A stretch of 50,912 nucleotides of DNA, taken from Pasteurellaceae bacterium. Its GTDB lineage: Bacteria; Pseudomonadota; Gammaproteobacteria; Enterobacterales; Pasteurellaceae. Both the position numbers and the translations under genes were made by a program. Where the stretch lies: NCBI GenBank assembly GCA_030527795.1, contig JAUNAB010000014.1:1-50912 (forward strand), given 5' to 3'. Below are positions 41,088-50,886 of this stretch, in pieces. Positions within the stretch are counted from its first letter, which is position 1; the number at the start of each line of letters is the position of its first letter. The notes below the pieces were generated by a model. It saw only the letters and a list, made by a program, of their open reading frames with translations, did not search any database and was not told the origin of the DNA.

Positions 41088-42053
41088 CTATTTATTGGCT
41101 AAAATCACTGCTCGTTTGGGGGCTGGGTAGCCTTCAATGGTCTTGTTAAGATCTTGCGGATCAAGAAAATCAATCAGGCTTTCGTTGTCAAGCCATTGGG
41201 TTTTACGCTGTTCTTGCAAGGAAGTGGTTTCCACATCAACGCAACGAACATTAGAAAAACCCGTTTTTTGCAACCAATTGATTAAACAAGGCACAGACGG
41301 AATAAAATAAATGTTTTTCATTTTCGCATAGCGATCTTCAGGCACTAAAACCGTATTCACATCGCCATCAACCACAAGGGTTTCTAGCACCAGTTCGCCG
41401 CCCTTGCGTAATTGATTTTTGAGTTGAGTGAGATGATCCAAGGGCGATTTGCGATGGTAAAGCACCCCCATTGAGAACACTGTATCAAATACCTCCAGCG
41501 GTTGCATTTGCTCAATGCCAAGCGGAATTAAGTTCGCTCGGCGATCTTGATTGAGCAATTTCCGCACGGCTTCAAATTGACATAAAAACAGTTCCGTTGG
41601 ATCAATTCCTACTACCATTTTTGCCCCTTCGCCAACCATTCGCCACATATGGTAGCCACTTCCGCACCCTACATCTAAAATCGTGCGATCTTGCAAGGGC
41701 GCTAAATGGGGCAGAACACGTTGCCATTTAAAATCTGAACGCCATTCGCAATCAATATGTACGCCAAATAAGTGGTAAGGGCCTTTACGCCACGGCATTA
41801 ATTGCTTGAGATGATGAATAAGGCGTTGTTGTTCACCTGAGCTGAGCGGCATTTCACGCTCAGATTTGACCGCGGTCTTTAAATCAATCAAATCTGCGGT
41901 CAATTCGGGCAGAAAATCTATCACTTTTGCCCAAGTCGTATATTCGCCGTGAGTTTGTTTTTGCCATTGTGCTAATTGTAGCGGCAAGGTTTCCAGCCAA
42001 GGCGACAAATTTGTTAATGCGATTTGTTGATAAAATGGACGAAAATCAATCAT
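41088..42053 (-). CDS. cmoB: tRNA U34 carboxymethyltransferase CmoB
   Basis: CmoB uses carboxy-S-adenosylmethionine to convert 5-hydroxyuridine to cmo5U at position 34 of some tRNAs. The 321-residue protein has the methyltransferase motif [21 protein letters not shown] near residue 125, [20 protein letters not shown] upstream of it, and [19 protein letters not shown] further on. Its ATG overlaps the putP stop by four bases (ATGA). CmoA, which makes the cofactor, is not in this window. An uptake-signal-like motif near 41871 encodes TAVK. Confidence 0.94.
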   Translation of the reverse strand: MIDFRPFYQQIALTNLSPWLETLPLQLAQWQKQTHGEYTTWAKVIDFLPELTADLIDLKTAVKSEREMPLSSGEQQRLIHHLKQLMPWRKGPYHLFGVHIDCEWRSDFKWQRVLPHLAPLQDRTILDVGCGSGYHMWRMVGEGAKMVVGIDPTELFLCQFEAVRKLLNQDRRANLIPLGIEQMQPLEVFDTVFSMGVLYHRKSPLDHLTQLKNQLRKGGELVLETLVVDGDVNTVLVPEDRYAKMKNIYFIPSVPCLINWLQKTGFSNVRCVDVETTSLQEQRKTQWLDNESLIDFLDPQDLNKTIEGYPAPKRAVILANK

Positions 42054-43564
42054 AATGCACTCTTATAAGCTTGTTGGGCTTGTTCAAAGTTTTGTATCAC
42101 TTGTGCTTCAGGTTTTGGCGATAAATAAGATACGATGATGATCGCAAGAGTAGCAAGGCTAAATGCGGGGATCATTTCATATACTTGGTGCCATTCGCTT
42201 CCCGTTGGGATCCAACTTTGCCAACCAAACACCACAATAGCTCCTGTTAACATACCTGCCATTGCTCCTGCTGAGGTCATTCGTTTCCAAAATAATGAAA
42301 GCAATACCACAGGACCAAAGGCACTGCCAAATCCTGCCCAAGCGAATTCAACTAGCGTCAGTACTTGATTATGCTCATCTTGAGCGATCCAAATCGCGAG
42401 TGCCGCGATAACTAACACCATAATGCGACCTAGCCAAACTAATTCTTTTTCGCTTGCATTTGGACGGATAAACCCTTTGTAGAAATCTTCGGTGATCGTA
42501 CTTGATGAAATCAATAATTGACAGCTTAAGGTACTCATTACCGCGGCCAAAATTGCCGATAATAAAATGCCAGCAATCCAAGGATTAAACAGTAATTTCG
42601 CCAATTCAATGAATACTTGTTCACGTTCGTTTTGCACAATGGTAGCTTGGCTAGGATTAGCATAGAAATAAGCGATACCAAAGAAGCCAATGCCGATAGC
42701 ACCTGCAAGGCAAAGGATCATCCACGTCATCCCAATGCGACGGGCTTTGGTTAATGAACGTACGCTGTCTGCTGCCATAAAACGGGAAAGAATATGAGGT
42801 TGTCCGAAATAGCCCAATCCCCACGCGGCTAAACTGAGTAAGCCAAGTGGCGTGGTATCGGTAAATAAATCAGTAAAATCTTTGCCCGCTTGTTGTTCGG
42901 CTTGCGCCATCACGATACTCAGTTGTTCAATACCGCCAATACTTGTGATTACGATAATCGGGGTTAAAACCAAGGCAAAAATCATTAAACTGGCTTGGAT
43001 AGTGTCCGTCCAACTGACTGCGAGAAAACCGCCGATAAAGGTATAAGCAATAGTGGCAAATGCCCCATACCATAAGGCAACGCCATAGCTAACACCAAAT
43101 AAATTCTGGAATAATTTTGCTCCTGCAACGACACCTGAAGCACAATAGATTGTAAAAAAGACTAAGATAATCAGGGCAGAAATTAATTTTAACACAGGGT
43201 GAGACGAGCCGAAACGGGCGTGGAAATATTCGGGCAAGGTCAGTGCATTGCGGTTAAGCTCGGTAAAAATGCGTAAGCGACCTGCCACAAATAGCCAATT
43301 TAAGTACGCCCCTAAGGTTAAGCCAATTGCAATCCAACCTTTAACTAATCCTGCTGCATAAACAGCCCCTGGCAATGCCATTAATAACCAACCAGACATA
43401 TCGGATGCACCTGCTGACATTGCGGTTACAAAGCTACCTAGGCGGCGACCGCCTAAAATGTAATCGGATAAGCTATTGGTATAACGATAAGCGCAAAAGC
43501 CGATCGCAATCATACCGAGAATATAAATACTAAATGTAATAAACGTTGGATCAAATCCAAACAT
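42050..43564 (-). CDS. putP: Sodium/proline symporter
   Basis: PutP brings in proline with Na+. I set the start at the ATG whose first base on the minus strand is 43564 ([22 protein letters not shown]), with AGAGG upstream, giving 504 residues; the longer frame to 43639 adds 25 residues unlike the family. It is an SSS-family protein with about 13 membrane helices; [40 protein letters not shown] contains the conserved Na+ and substrate residues of helix 2. Coupling to cmoB by a 4-base overlap is unusual for a transporter but clear. Confidence 0.94.
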   Translation of the reverse strand: MFGFDPTFITFSIYILGMIAIGFCAYRYTNSLSDYILGGRRLGSFVTAMSAGASDMSGWLLMALPGAVYAAGLVKGWIAIGLTLGAYLNWLFVAGRLRIFTELNRNALTLPEYFHARFGSSHPVLKLISALIILVFFTIYCASGVVAGAKLFQNLFGVSYGVALWYGAFATIAYTFIGGFLAVSWTDTIQASLMIFALVLTPIIVITSIGGIEQLSIVMAQAEQQAGKDFTDLFTDTTPLGLLSLAAWGLGYFGQPHILSRFMAADSVRSLTKARRIGMTWMILCLAGAIGIGFFGIAYFYANPSQATIVQNEREQVFIELAKLLFNPWIAGILLSAILAAVMSTLSCQLLISSSTITEDFYKGFIRPNASEKELVWLGRIMVLVIAALAIWIAQDEHNQVLTLVEFAWAGFGSAFGPVVLLSLFWKRMTSAGAMAGMLTGAIVVFGWQSWIPTGSEWHQVYEMIPAFSLATLAIIIVSYLSPKPEAQVIQNFEQAQQAYKSAL

Positions 43565-43698
43565 AAAAACCTCTGCTTGTAAAAAGCACAACTGAACATT
43601 AAAAATTTGAGAAAGTTCACATTTTACATGATTTAGCACTATTTTTCTATTTGGCTTTTCGTTATCCTAATAATAGAACATCTTTTTAGGGAAAAATA

Positions 43699-45174
43699 AT
43701 GAATTCCGTTGAATTATTAGTAAATGTTACCCCCAATGAAACGCGTATCGCATTAGTAGATACGGGTGAACTGAAAGAAGTGCATATTGAACGTCAGGCA
43801 AAGCGGGGGATTGTTGGCAATATTTATAAAGGGCGTGTTACACGTGTTTTACCTGGTATGCAATCTGCATTTGTGGATATCGGATTAGAAAAAGCGGCAT
43901 TTTTGCACGCTTCTGATATTGTTTCCCATACGGAATGTGTGGATGAAAGTGAACAAAAGCAGTTTATCGTCAAAGATATTGCTGAGCTAGTGCGTGAAGG
44001 GCAAGATATTATTGTACAAGTTGTCAAGGATCCGTTGGGAACAAAAGGCGCACGCTTAACCACGGATATAACCTTACCGTCACGTTATTTGGTTTTTATG
44101 CCTGAAAACAGCTACGTAGGGGTGTCGCAACGGATTGAAAGCGAAGATGAACGTTTACGTTTAAAAACGTTGGTTGAACCCTATTGCGATGAATTAGGCG
44201 GCTACATTATTCGCACTGCGGCAGAAGGCGTAACGGAAAATGAACTACGTCAAGATGCGGAATTTTTAAAACGGTTATGGCGTAAAGTGATGGAACGTCG
44301 AAGCAAATATCCTACCCGATCAATGCTTTATGGCGAATTGGCTTTGGCACAGCGAGTATTGCGTGATTTTGTTGGCACTCAAATTGAAAAAATTCGGATC
44401 GACTCAAAACTGTGTTTTGCTGAAGTACAACAATTTACTGCGGAATTTATGCCCGAATTAAGTGATAAATTGGTGTTATATAGCGGTAATCCGCCTTTGT
44501 TTGATGTTTATGGTGTTGAAACCGCAATTCAGTCAGCATTAGATAAACGGGTGAATTTAAAATCGGGCGGATATTTAATTATTGAGCAAACCGAAGCAAT
44601 GACGACCATTGATATCAATACGGGGGCATTTGTCGGGCGGCGAAACTTGTCGGAAACCATTTTTAATACCAATATTGAAGCGACTCAAGCTATCGCACAA
44701 CAATTACAACTGCGTAATCTTGGTGGCATTATCATTATTGATTTTATTGATATGCAGTCAGAAGAGCATCGTCAACGTGTTTTACAGTCTTTACAGAAAG
44801 CCTTATCTAAAGATCGGGTAAAAACAAATGTAAATGGGTTTACGTCATTGGGGCTAGTGGAAATGACGCGTAAACGTACGCGTGAAAGTCTTGAACATAT
44901 TTTATGTACGGAATGTCCTGCTTGTAAAGGACGTGGGCAAATAAAAACCGTTGAAACTGTGTGTTATGAAATTATGCGTGAAATTATCCGCGTGCATCGT
45001 CTGTTCTCAAGTGAGCAATTTGTGGTGTATGCAAGTCACGAAGTGGCGGAATACTTAATTAATGAAGAAAGCCACGGCTTATTAGCGGAAATGGAAGTAT
45101 TTATTGGCAAACAGGTGCAAGTGAAAACCGAAGTGTTTTATCATCAGGATCAATTTGATGTTGTGGTAATGTAA
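43699..45174 (+). CDS. rng: Ribonuclease G
   Basis: RNase G trims the 5' end of 16S rRNA and cuts some mRNAs. The 491-residue protein has an S1 domain (GIVGNIYKGRVTRVLPGMQSAFVDIGLEKAAFLHASDI, about residues 36-73), the catalytic DNase I-like part with TTIDINTGAFVGRRN and IIIIDFIDMQSEEHR, and the zinc-link CTECPACKGRG near residue 404. It lacks the long C-terminal scaffold of RNase E. It begins with AGGGAAAAA before the ATG and ends at a hairpin terminator. Confidence 0.95.
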   Translation: MNSVELLVNVTPNETRIALVDTGELKEVHIERQAKRGIVGNIYKGRVTRVLPGMQSAFVDIGLEKAAFLHASDIVSHTECVDESEQKQFIVKDIAELVREGQDIIVQVVKDPLGTKGARLTTDITLPSRYLVFMPENSYVGVSQRIESEDERLRLKTLVEPYCDELGGYIIRTAAEGVTENELRQDAEFLKRLWRKVMERRSKYPTRSMLYGELALAQRVLRDFVGTQIEKIRIDSKLCFAEVQQFTAEFMPELSDKLVLYSGNPPLFDVYGVETAIQSALDKRVNLKSGGYLIIEQTEAMTTIDINTGAFVGRRNLSETIFNTNIEATQAIAQQLQLRNLGGIIIIDFIDMQSEEHRQRVLQSLQKALSKDRVKTNVNGFTSLGLVEMTRKRTRESLEHILCTECPACKGRGQIKTVETVCYEIMREIIRVHRLFSSEQFVVYASHEVAEYLINEESHGLLAEMEVFIGKQVQVKTEVFYHQDQFDVVVM

Positions 45175-45200
45175 TACGTTGTTTTCAGCTTTAATAAATT

Positions 45201-45247
45201 AAAAACCGCGGTCAAAAAAACGTTTGAATTTTTGACCGCGGTTTTGT
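45201..45247. terminator. Bidirectional terminator: uptake-signal-like hairpin between rng and the LysR gene
   Basis: Perfect arms ACCGCGGTCAAAAA and TTTTTGACCGCGGT with TTTTGT at the end. The first 47 bases are identical to 48021-48067. The core 45205-45242 is the reverse complement of 15266-15303. It separates convergent genes. Confidence 0.9.
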
Positions 45248-45250
45248 CTA

Positions 45251-46138
45251 TTACGCCATTTCTTGAGCAAGGATTTTTTCTAACCAGTCGGCGAAAACCC
45301 TTACGCGTTTGGGCAGATTTCGTTGACGATAAACAAGATAGACGGGGGTGGTCATTGGGCGGTAGTCAGGGAGAATTTCAATTAATTTTCCTGCTGCTAA
45401 TGCTTGCCGTACGCCAATTAAAGGTGTTTGTGCAATCCCTAAATGATGATACAGTGCACTGAATAACACTTCTGAACTATTCATTTTGAGTGCAATTGGC
45501 ATTGAGTAGCTTTCATTTCTCCCCTTTGTTTCATAGACGAACCCATCTGAGCCGTGTGCGTCAAGCACAAGTAATTGATGATTGCCTAAGTCTTTTAGGC
45601 TTTTTGGCGTACCGAATTGGCGCAAGTAATCAGGTGTGGCACAGTTAATTCTTGGTAATTGACATACGCAGCGGCAAACTAAGTTGGAATCATCTAATGT
45701 GCCTACACGCAATAGACAATCTACCCCTTGTTCCAATAAATCAATTCGTGATTCAAAGCTGCTAAGTTCAAGTTGAATATTCGGATAGCGTTGTTTGAAT
45801 TCCGCAAAATGGGGGATAACGATGCCTTTAGCAAACTCCTGTGGCATATCAATTAGTATGCGTCCGCTAATATTCTCAGGCTTATCTGCAAATAAATTCT
45901 CTAATTCATCAAAGTCTGATAATAAATCGCACGCTCGGCGATAATATTGCTCACCCTCCGCGGTTAGCCGAAGTTTTCGAGTGGTGCGATGCAATAAGGG
46001 GACACATAATCGAGTTTCCAGTGCTTGAATTTGACGTGATACCACGCCACTTGATAACTCGAATCGTTCTGCTGTGCGACTAAAGCTCCCCATTTCGACA
46101 ATGCTAATAAAGAGTTGTAATTGTTGAATTTTATCCAT
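45251..46138 (-). CDS. LysR-family transcriptional regulator
   Basis: This 295-residue protein has the N-terminal winged helix (MDKIQQLQLFISIVEMGSFSRTAERFELSSGVVSRQIQALETRL, residues 1-44) and a periplasmic-binding-like effector domain from about residue 90. The sequence LLHRTTRKLRLTAEGEQYYRRA is typical of the LysR group near E. coli YafC/DsdC-like regulators. It is divergent from the broken hydrolase gene across a 142-bp AT-rich gap, where the LysR-type binding sites would lie, so it probably controls that gene. The effector is unknown. A CCGCGG motif occurs in the gene near 45957. Confidence 0.88.
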   Translation of the reverse strand: MDKIQQLQLFISIVEMGSFSRTAERFELSSGVVSRQIQALETRLCVPLLHRTTRKLRLTAEGEQYYRRACDLLSDFDELENLFADKPENISGRILIDMPQEFAKGIVIPHFAEFKQRYPNIQLELSSFESRIDLLEQGVDCLLRVGTLDDSNLVCRCVCQLPRINCATPDYLRQFGTPKSLKDLGNHQLLVLDAHGSDGFVYETKGRNESYSMPIALKMNSSEVLFSALYHHLGIAQTPLIGVRQALAAGKLIEILPDYRPMTTPVYLVYRQRNLPKRVRVFADWLEKILAQEMA

Positions 46139-46280
46139 TTTCTTTCTGATTATTGCTTTTAGAACAAAAGTGTTTTGTATTTTATGGTATTTATCTTTTT
46201 ATATGAATAAATAAAATAAACCATCTTTTACGCAAAGGCAACTTTGTAAAATGTTTTATCAATTAAAGAGGTAATTTACT

Positions 46281-48005
46281 ATGACTCATTCATTTCTTCC
46301 ACAAGGCATTCAAACCCTACCTACATCCATTCAAAGTGATAATGAATATCCTGTTTTATTTCGTGAAATTCTACCAACTTCTGCTCCAATTTCTCGTTAT
46401 CAAGGTTTCCGCCCTGCAACAGAAGGTAATTATCCTGCATTAGTCGCGTGGAGTCCGTACGGAAAAGATATTGGTGGTTCTTGGTTAGATGATATGTACG
46501 AACGTGCTGGCGTGCCATTAGAATTGGTTTCTGAATTTCAGAAATTTGAAGGACCAGATCCTGCATTTTGGGTAAACCAAGGTTATGTCGTATTAAATCC
46601 TGATGCTCGCGGAATTGGAGATGGCGAGGGTAATGCAACATTTTTGGGCACACAACTTGCACAAGATGGGGCTGATTTTATTCAATGGGCATCAGAACAA
46701 GTATGGAGTAATGGAAAAGTTGGCTTGAGCGGCAATTCATGGTTAGGAATATCACAATGGTTTATTGCAGCTGAAAATCCGCCTGCTTTGGCTGCGATTG
46801 CACCTTGGGAAGGGGCAACTGATCTTTTCTGGGATTGCTGTCGCGGCGGTATTCCTATGCCAGCATTTCCTGATGAGATTATGCAAACTTTATCGGGAAA
46901 GGCATTAATAGAAGATATGCCAAGAATGATGGCGCAAGAACAAACGATTACGCCATATTGGCAAGACAAAATTGCTCAGCTAGAAAAAATTATCGTACCA
47001 GCCTATGTGGTGGCTTGCTATAACAACGCAATACATACTAACGGTTCTTTTGATGGTTTCCGTCGTATTGCATCAAAATAAAAATGGTTGCGTGTACATA
47101 ATACTCACGAATGGATTGATTATCACACACCAAAATATGTTCAAGAATTACTCGCATTTTTTGATCATTTCTTAAAAGGTGAACAAAATGGTTGGGAGAA
47201 TACCCCGAATGTGCGTATCTCTATTCTTGATCCAAATGGTGAGGATGTCGTTGATCAAGCTGTACCTGAATGGCCACCGCGTAACGTACGACCGACAGAA
47301 TTGTTCTTAAATAGTAATGATCAGCTTTCCACGCAATGTTCTGAAGATGCAAGCAACAAAATTTATTCAGTTGATGATCCTAATGGTGCAACATTCACCT
47401 ATGTATTTGAGCAAGATTGTGATGTTGTAGGTTATATGGCGTTGCGTTTATGGCTAGAAGCACAGGGATCGGATGATATGGAAATTGCTGTTACCGCTGA
47501 AAAATATGGCAAAAATGGTGAACATTTTGCGAATGTAACAGAAGAGGGATTAAGTGGTTCATTTGCTGCAACAGGGTATTTACGAGTATCACAACGTGAA
47601 TTAGATCAGACGTGTAGTACCGAATTTGAACCTTATCTCAAGCATACTAATGAGCAACGCTTAACTCAGGGCGAAATTGTGGAAGTGAATATTCCGTTAT
47701 GGCCAATGGCAACGCGTTATCGTAAAGGTGAACAGCTACGTTTAATTGTGAAAGCTTACCGCCCTGTTACGAGTGTTCCTTTACATTTTGGTGAAGCTCC
47801 TGTTGAAATTGCTGCATCAGGTGCGACATTTGCACCGAATAAATCTGATGAAGAGATGGTTTCACTCGGTGGATCGCCTGAGCAATCGCCAGATTATGTA
47901 CATCAGCAACGTTTTGTATATGAGCAAAGCCGTAACCGTGGAGAGCATATCATCCATTTTGGTGGGCAATATAATAGCCGTCTATTAATTCCTGTGGTGG
48001 AATAA
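46281..48005 (+). pseudogene. S15/CocE-type hydrolase interrupted by one in-frame TAA
   Basis: The two halves (46281-47078 and 47082-48005) are in the same frame and together would encode about 574 residues of an X-Pro dipeptidyl-peptidase S15 / CocE-NonD family hydrolase. The first half carries the nucleophile region VGLSGNSWLGISQWFIAAENPPALAAIAPWEGATD, the second the C-terminal jellyroll (from about GYMALRLWLEAQGSDDMEIAV). The stop TAA is at 47079-47081 between GFRRIASK and KWLRVHNTHEW; AAA to TAA is a single-base change, and the downstream part reads on without frameshift. It appears to be a recent nonsense mutation or a sequencing error. The second half could start at TTG 47088 if translated alone. 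The probable role in esters or amides of unusual acids is inferred from the family. Confidence 0.85.
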
Positions 48006-48020
48006 TTTAGAGCCCATATT

Positions 48021-48067
48021 AAAAACCGCGGTCAAAAAAACGTTTGAATTTTTGACCGCGGTTTTGT
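48021..48067. terminator. Bidirectional terminator: uptake-signal-like hairpin between the hydrolase and lon
   Basis: Identical over 47 bases to 45201-45247, with the same orientation. It lies between the convergent hydrolase and lon genes and ends in TTTTGT. Confidence 0.9.
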
Positions 48068-48108
48068 GTCATTTAGCCTTTCAATATCGTTTAGAAAGGT
48101 TTTTTTGT

Positions 48109-50529
48109 CTAGTTGACTGCAGAACGGCGTGTTTTTTTCACACGTGGTGCTTTAACGTTAACTGAATTAATTGGATTATGCTCAACAAATTCAACCCCTT
48201 GTGGAGGATTTTCCAACGCGATAGTTAACACTTCATCAATGGTTTCCACTGCGTGAATGGTTAAATCGTGTTTTGCATTATCAGGGATATCTTCCAAATC
48301 TTTGACGTTGTCTTTTGGAATAATCACCGTTTTAATGCCACCACGATGTGCCGCGAGCAATTTCTCTTTCAAGCCACCAATTGGTAGCACTTTACCACGT
48401 AGGCTGATTTCCCCCGTCATTGCCACTTCAGATTTCACAGGATTGCCTGTTAAACAAGACACTAACGCCGTACACATTGCGATCCCTGCACTAGGGCCGT
48501 CTTTTGGCGTTGCGCCATCAGGCACGTGAATATGAATATCGCGTTTTTCGTGGAATTCATTGTTGATACCCAATTTTTCTGCACGTGCACGTACAACCGT
48601 CATTGCAGCTTGAATACTTTCTTTCATCACATCACCGAGTGAACCCGTGTAATTGAGCTTACCTTTGCCGATGACAGATGCAGTTTCAATGGTAAGTAAA
48701 TCGCCGCCGACTTCAGTCCAAGCTAAGCCTGTGACTTCGCCCACGCGGTTTTGAGTGTCCGCACGTCCAAATTCAAAACGTTTTACGCCAAGATAATCGT
48801 GTAAATTATCAGAATTGACAGTAATGGATTTTAATTTTGGATCTAACAACAGATTTTTCACGGCTTTACGACAAATTTTTGAAATTTCACGTTCAAGCCC
48901 ACGCACGCCAGCTTCACGTGTGTAATAACGCACAATATCTAAAATCGCACTTTCTTCAATAATTAACTCATTCTTTTTCAATCCATTACGTTCCATTTGC
49001 TTACTGACTAAATGCCGTGTAGCAATATTGAGTTTTTCATCTTCGGTATAACCAGATAGGCGAATCACTTCCATACGATCGAGCAATGGCGCAGGAATGT
49101 TCATTGAGTTAGATGTGGCAACAAACATTACATCTGAAAGATCATAATCCACTTCCAAATAATGATCGTTAAATGATGAATTTTGTTCTGGATCAAGCAC
49201 TTCCAAGAGCGCAGAAGCAGGGTCACCACGCATATCTGATGCCATTTTATCAATTTCATCTAATAAGAATAGTGGATTTTTTACCCCCACTTTTGCCATT
49301 TTTTGCATAAGTTTACCAGGCAAAGAACCAATATAGGTTTTGCGATGACCGCGGATCTCTGCTTCATCACGCACGCCACCTAATGCCATACGCACATATT
49401 TTCGCCCCGTCGCGTTCGCAATAGATTGACCCAGTGAGGTTTTTCCCACCCCTGGTGGTCCAACTAAGCAGAGAATCGGACCTTTAATCTGATTTACACG
49501 ACTTTGCACCGCAAGATATTCTAAAATGCGATCTTTCACGCGTTCTAAACCATAATGATCAGCATCTAAGATTTCTTGTGCTTTGTTTAAATCTTTTTTC
49601 ACTTTACTGCGTTTATGCCAAGGAATTTGCAGCATCCAATCAATATAGCTACGAATAACCGTCGCTTCTGCTGACATTGCAGACATCATTTTTAATTTCT
49701 GCAATTCTGATTCTACTTTTTCTTTTGCTTCTTGTGGCAATTTCGCGGCTTCAATTTTAGTGCGTAATTGTTCAATTTCATCAACGCTACTATTTTCATT
49801 TTCGTTACCTAATTCTTTTTGAATCGCCTTAATTTGTTCATTCAAATAGTAATCACGTTGTGATTTTTCCATTTGTTTTTTCACGCGACCACGAATGCGT
49901 TTTTCAATTTGCATTAAGTCCGTTTCACTTGCCATTAAACCAAGTAATAATTCTAAACGTGCTTGTACATCAGCAAGTTCAAGTAATTTTTGTTTATTGC
50001 TCACTGAAACAGGCAAATGTGCCGCCATTGTATCGGCAAGGCGATCTGCTTCATCAATAGTTAGCAATGCGTTAATGACTTCAGGTTGAATTTTTTTATT
50101 TTGCTTTACATAGGCTTCAAATTCACTGAGTGCTGCGCTGCGTGCAACCGCGGTTTCTTTTTCATCCGACCAAATGTTTTCAATCGGTGTAATTGTCGCA
50201 TTAAAATAATCGCCATCGTTTAATTTTAGAATTTTTGCACGCTGTTGCCCTTCAACTAAGACTTTTACTGTACCATCAGGTAATTTAAGTAATTGAATAA
50301 TATTGACAATCGTACCAACATCATATAAATCTTCTGATTTAGGATCTTCTAAATCTGCTTGCTTTTGTGACACTAATAAAAGCTGTTTGCCTTGCTCCAT
50401 TGCTTGATCTAAGCTACGGATCGATTTATCGCGACCCACAAAGAGTGGCATCACCATATAAGGAAACACAACCACATCGCGTAATGGTAAAACAGGGATA
50501 TCTCGTTTTTCAATTCGTTTTGCATTCAT
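48109..50529 (-). CDS. lon: ATP-dependent protease Lon
   Basis: Lon degrades misfolded and short-lived regulatory proteins in the cytoplasm. I chose the second ATG (MNAKRIEKRDIPVLPLRDVVVFPYM), because AAGAG lies about nine bases before it; the first ATG at 50538 would have no room for a ribosome-binding site. This gives 806 residues. Order: N-terminal substrate domain; AAA+ module with Walker A GPPGVGKT and FLLDEIDKM; and the C-terminal protease with the catalytic Ser680 in PKDGPSAGIAM and the Lys in GGLKEKLLAA. The C-terminal extension ends in a basic stretch (VKAPRVKKTRRSAVN). A heat-shock-type promoter is visible upstream. Confidence 0.97.
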   Translation of the reverse strand: MNAKRIEKRDIPVLPLRDVVVFPYMVMPLFVGRDKSIRSLDQAMEQGKQLLLVSQKQADLEDPKSEDLYDVGTIVNIIQLLKLPDGTVKVLVEGQQRAKILKLNDGDYFNATITPIENIWSDEKETAVARSAALSEFEAYVKQNKKIQPEVINALLTIDEADRLADTMAAHLPVSVSNKQKLLELADVQARLELLLGLMASETDLMQIEKRIRGRVKKQMEKSQRDYYLNEQIKAIQKELGNENENSSVDEIEQLRTKIEAAKLPQEAKEKVESELQKLKMMSAMSAEATVIRSYIDWMLQIPWHKRSKVKKDLNKAQEILDADHYGLERVKDRILEYLAVQSRVNQIKGPILCLVGPPGVGKTSLGQSIANATGRKYVRMALGGVRDEAEIRGHRKTYIGSLPGKLMQKMAKVGVKNPLFLLDEIDKMASDMRGDPASALLEVLDPEQNSSFNDHYLEVDYDLSDVMFVATSNSMNIPAPLLDRMEVIRLSGYTEDEKLNIATRHLVSKQMERNGLKKNELIIEESAILDIVRYYTREAGVRGLEREISKICRKAVKNLLLDPKLKSITVNSDNLHDYLGVKRFEFGRADTQNRVGEVTGLAWTEVGGDLLTIETASVIGKGKLNYTGSLGDVMKESIQAAMTVVRARAEKLGINNEFHEKRDIHIHVPDGATPKDGPSAGIAMCTALVSCLTGNPVKSEVAMTGEISLRGKVLPIGGLKEKLLAAHRGGIKTVIIPKDNVKDLEDIPDNAKHDLTIHAVETIDEVLTIALENPPQGVEFVEHNPINSVNVKAPRVKKTRRSAVN

Positions 50530-50562
50530 ATTTATCATCTCTTATGCTTGTGAAATTCTGTT

Positions 50563-50592
50563 ATAAGTGGGGGCAATTAGAACGACTTCAAG
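50563..50592 (-). promoter_or_regulatory. Probable heat-shock (sigma-32) promoter of lon
   Basis: On the minus strand the sequence CTTGAAG (50592-50586) is followed after 13 bp by CCCCACTTA (50572-50564). The sigma-32 consensus is CTTGAAA, 13-15 bp, CCCCATNTA, so this is a near match in the right orientation. Transcription would start about 30 bp before the lon ATG. Lon is a classic heat-shock gene in E. coli. Confidence 0.75.
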
Positions 50593-50757
50593 TCCATTTC
50601 TGAAAGGGTCGCTATATTATTGCACAAAACTGCCATACCGCGTGCAAAAATTAAAATTTTGACTACTGAATTAAATTTAAGCAAATCTTATTGTATTTAA
50701 GTGAAATTGACAATCGGCATTTACACTGTTTTGCAACGAAAGAAAAATTTAAAGGAA

Positions 50758-50776
50758 ATTTTGACCGCGGTTTTTG
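50758..50776. repeat. Single uptake-signal-like motif upstream of lon
   Basis: TTTTGACCGCGGTTTTTGAT is a consensus single copy. The 374-bp region 50530-50903 otherwise holds the lon promoter, this motif and the promoter at 50859. A degraded ACCGCG (about 50638) lies between. Confidence 0.75.
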
Positions 50777-50858
50777 ATAAAAATGCCTATACCTTCATCA
50801 TCTTGCTGAGAAAATCGCCACCTGAGCAAGATTTTAAAATTTTTTGTAAAAAAAAGGG

Positions 50859-50886
50859 TTGCAAAGGTGACGAAAATGCCTATAAT
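50859..50886 (+). promoter_or_regulatory. Strong promoter of the rRNA/tRNA type at the right edge
   Basis: TTGCAA (50859-50864), a 16-bp spacer and a perfect TATAAT (50881-50886) are followed by the GC-rich discriminator ACGCCCC. Upstream is an A/T-rich block (TTTTAAAATTTTTTGTAAAAAA) that looks like an UP element. A 16-bp spacer with a GC-rich discriminator is typical of stringently controlled rRNA and tRNA promoters. The gene it serves lies beyond the window. Confidence 0.8.

Noticed and set aside
43565-43639. Longer putP with a 25-residue extension
   Set aside because: The extension is not found in the family, and AGAGG precedes the ATG at 43564.
45201-48067. Composite transposon made of the two identical hairpins
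   Set aside because: No transposase, no terminal inverted-repeat logic beyond the hairpins and no target duplication; recombination between uptake-signal hairpins is a simpler account.
48257-48529. 90-residue open frame antisense to lon
   Set aside because: It is a shadow of lon codon usage with no ribosome-binding site or recognisable sequence; the same holds for other antisense frames across the window.
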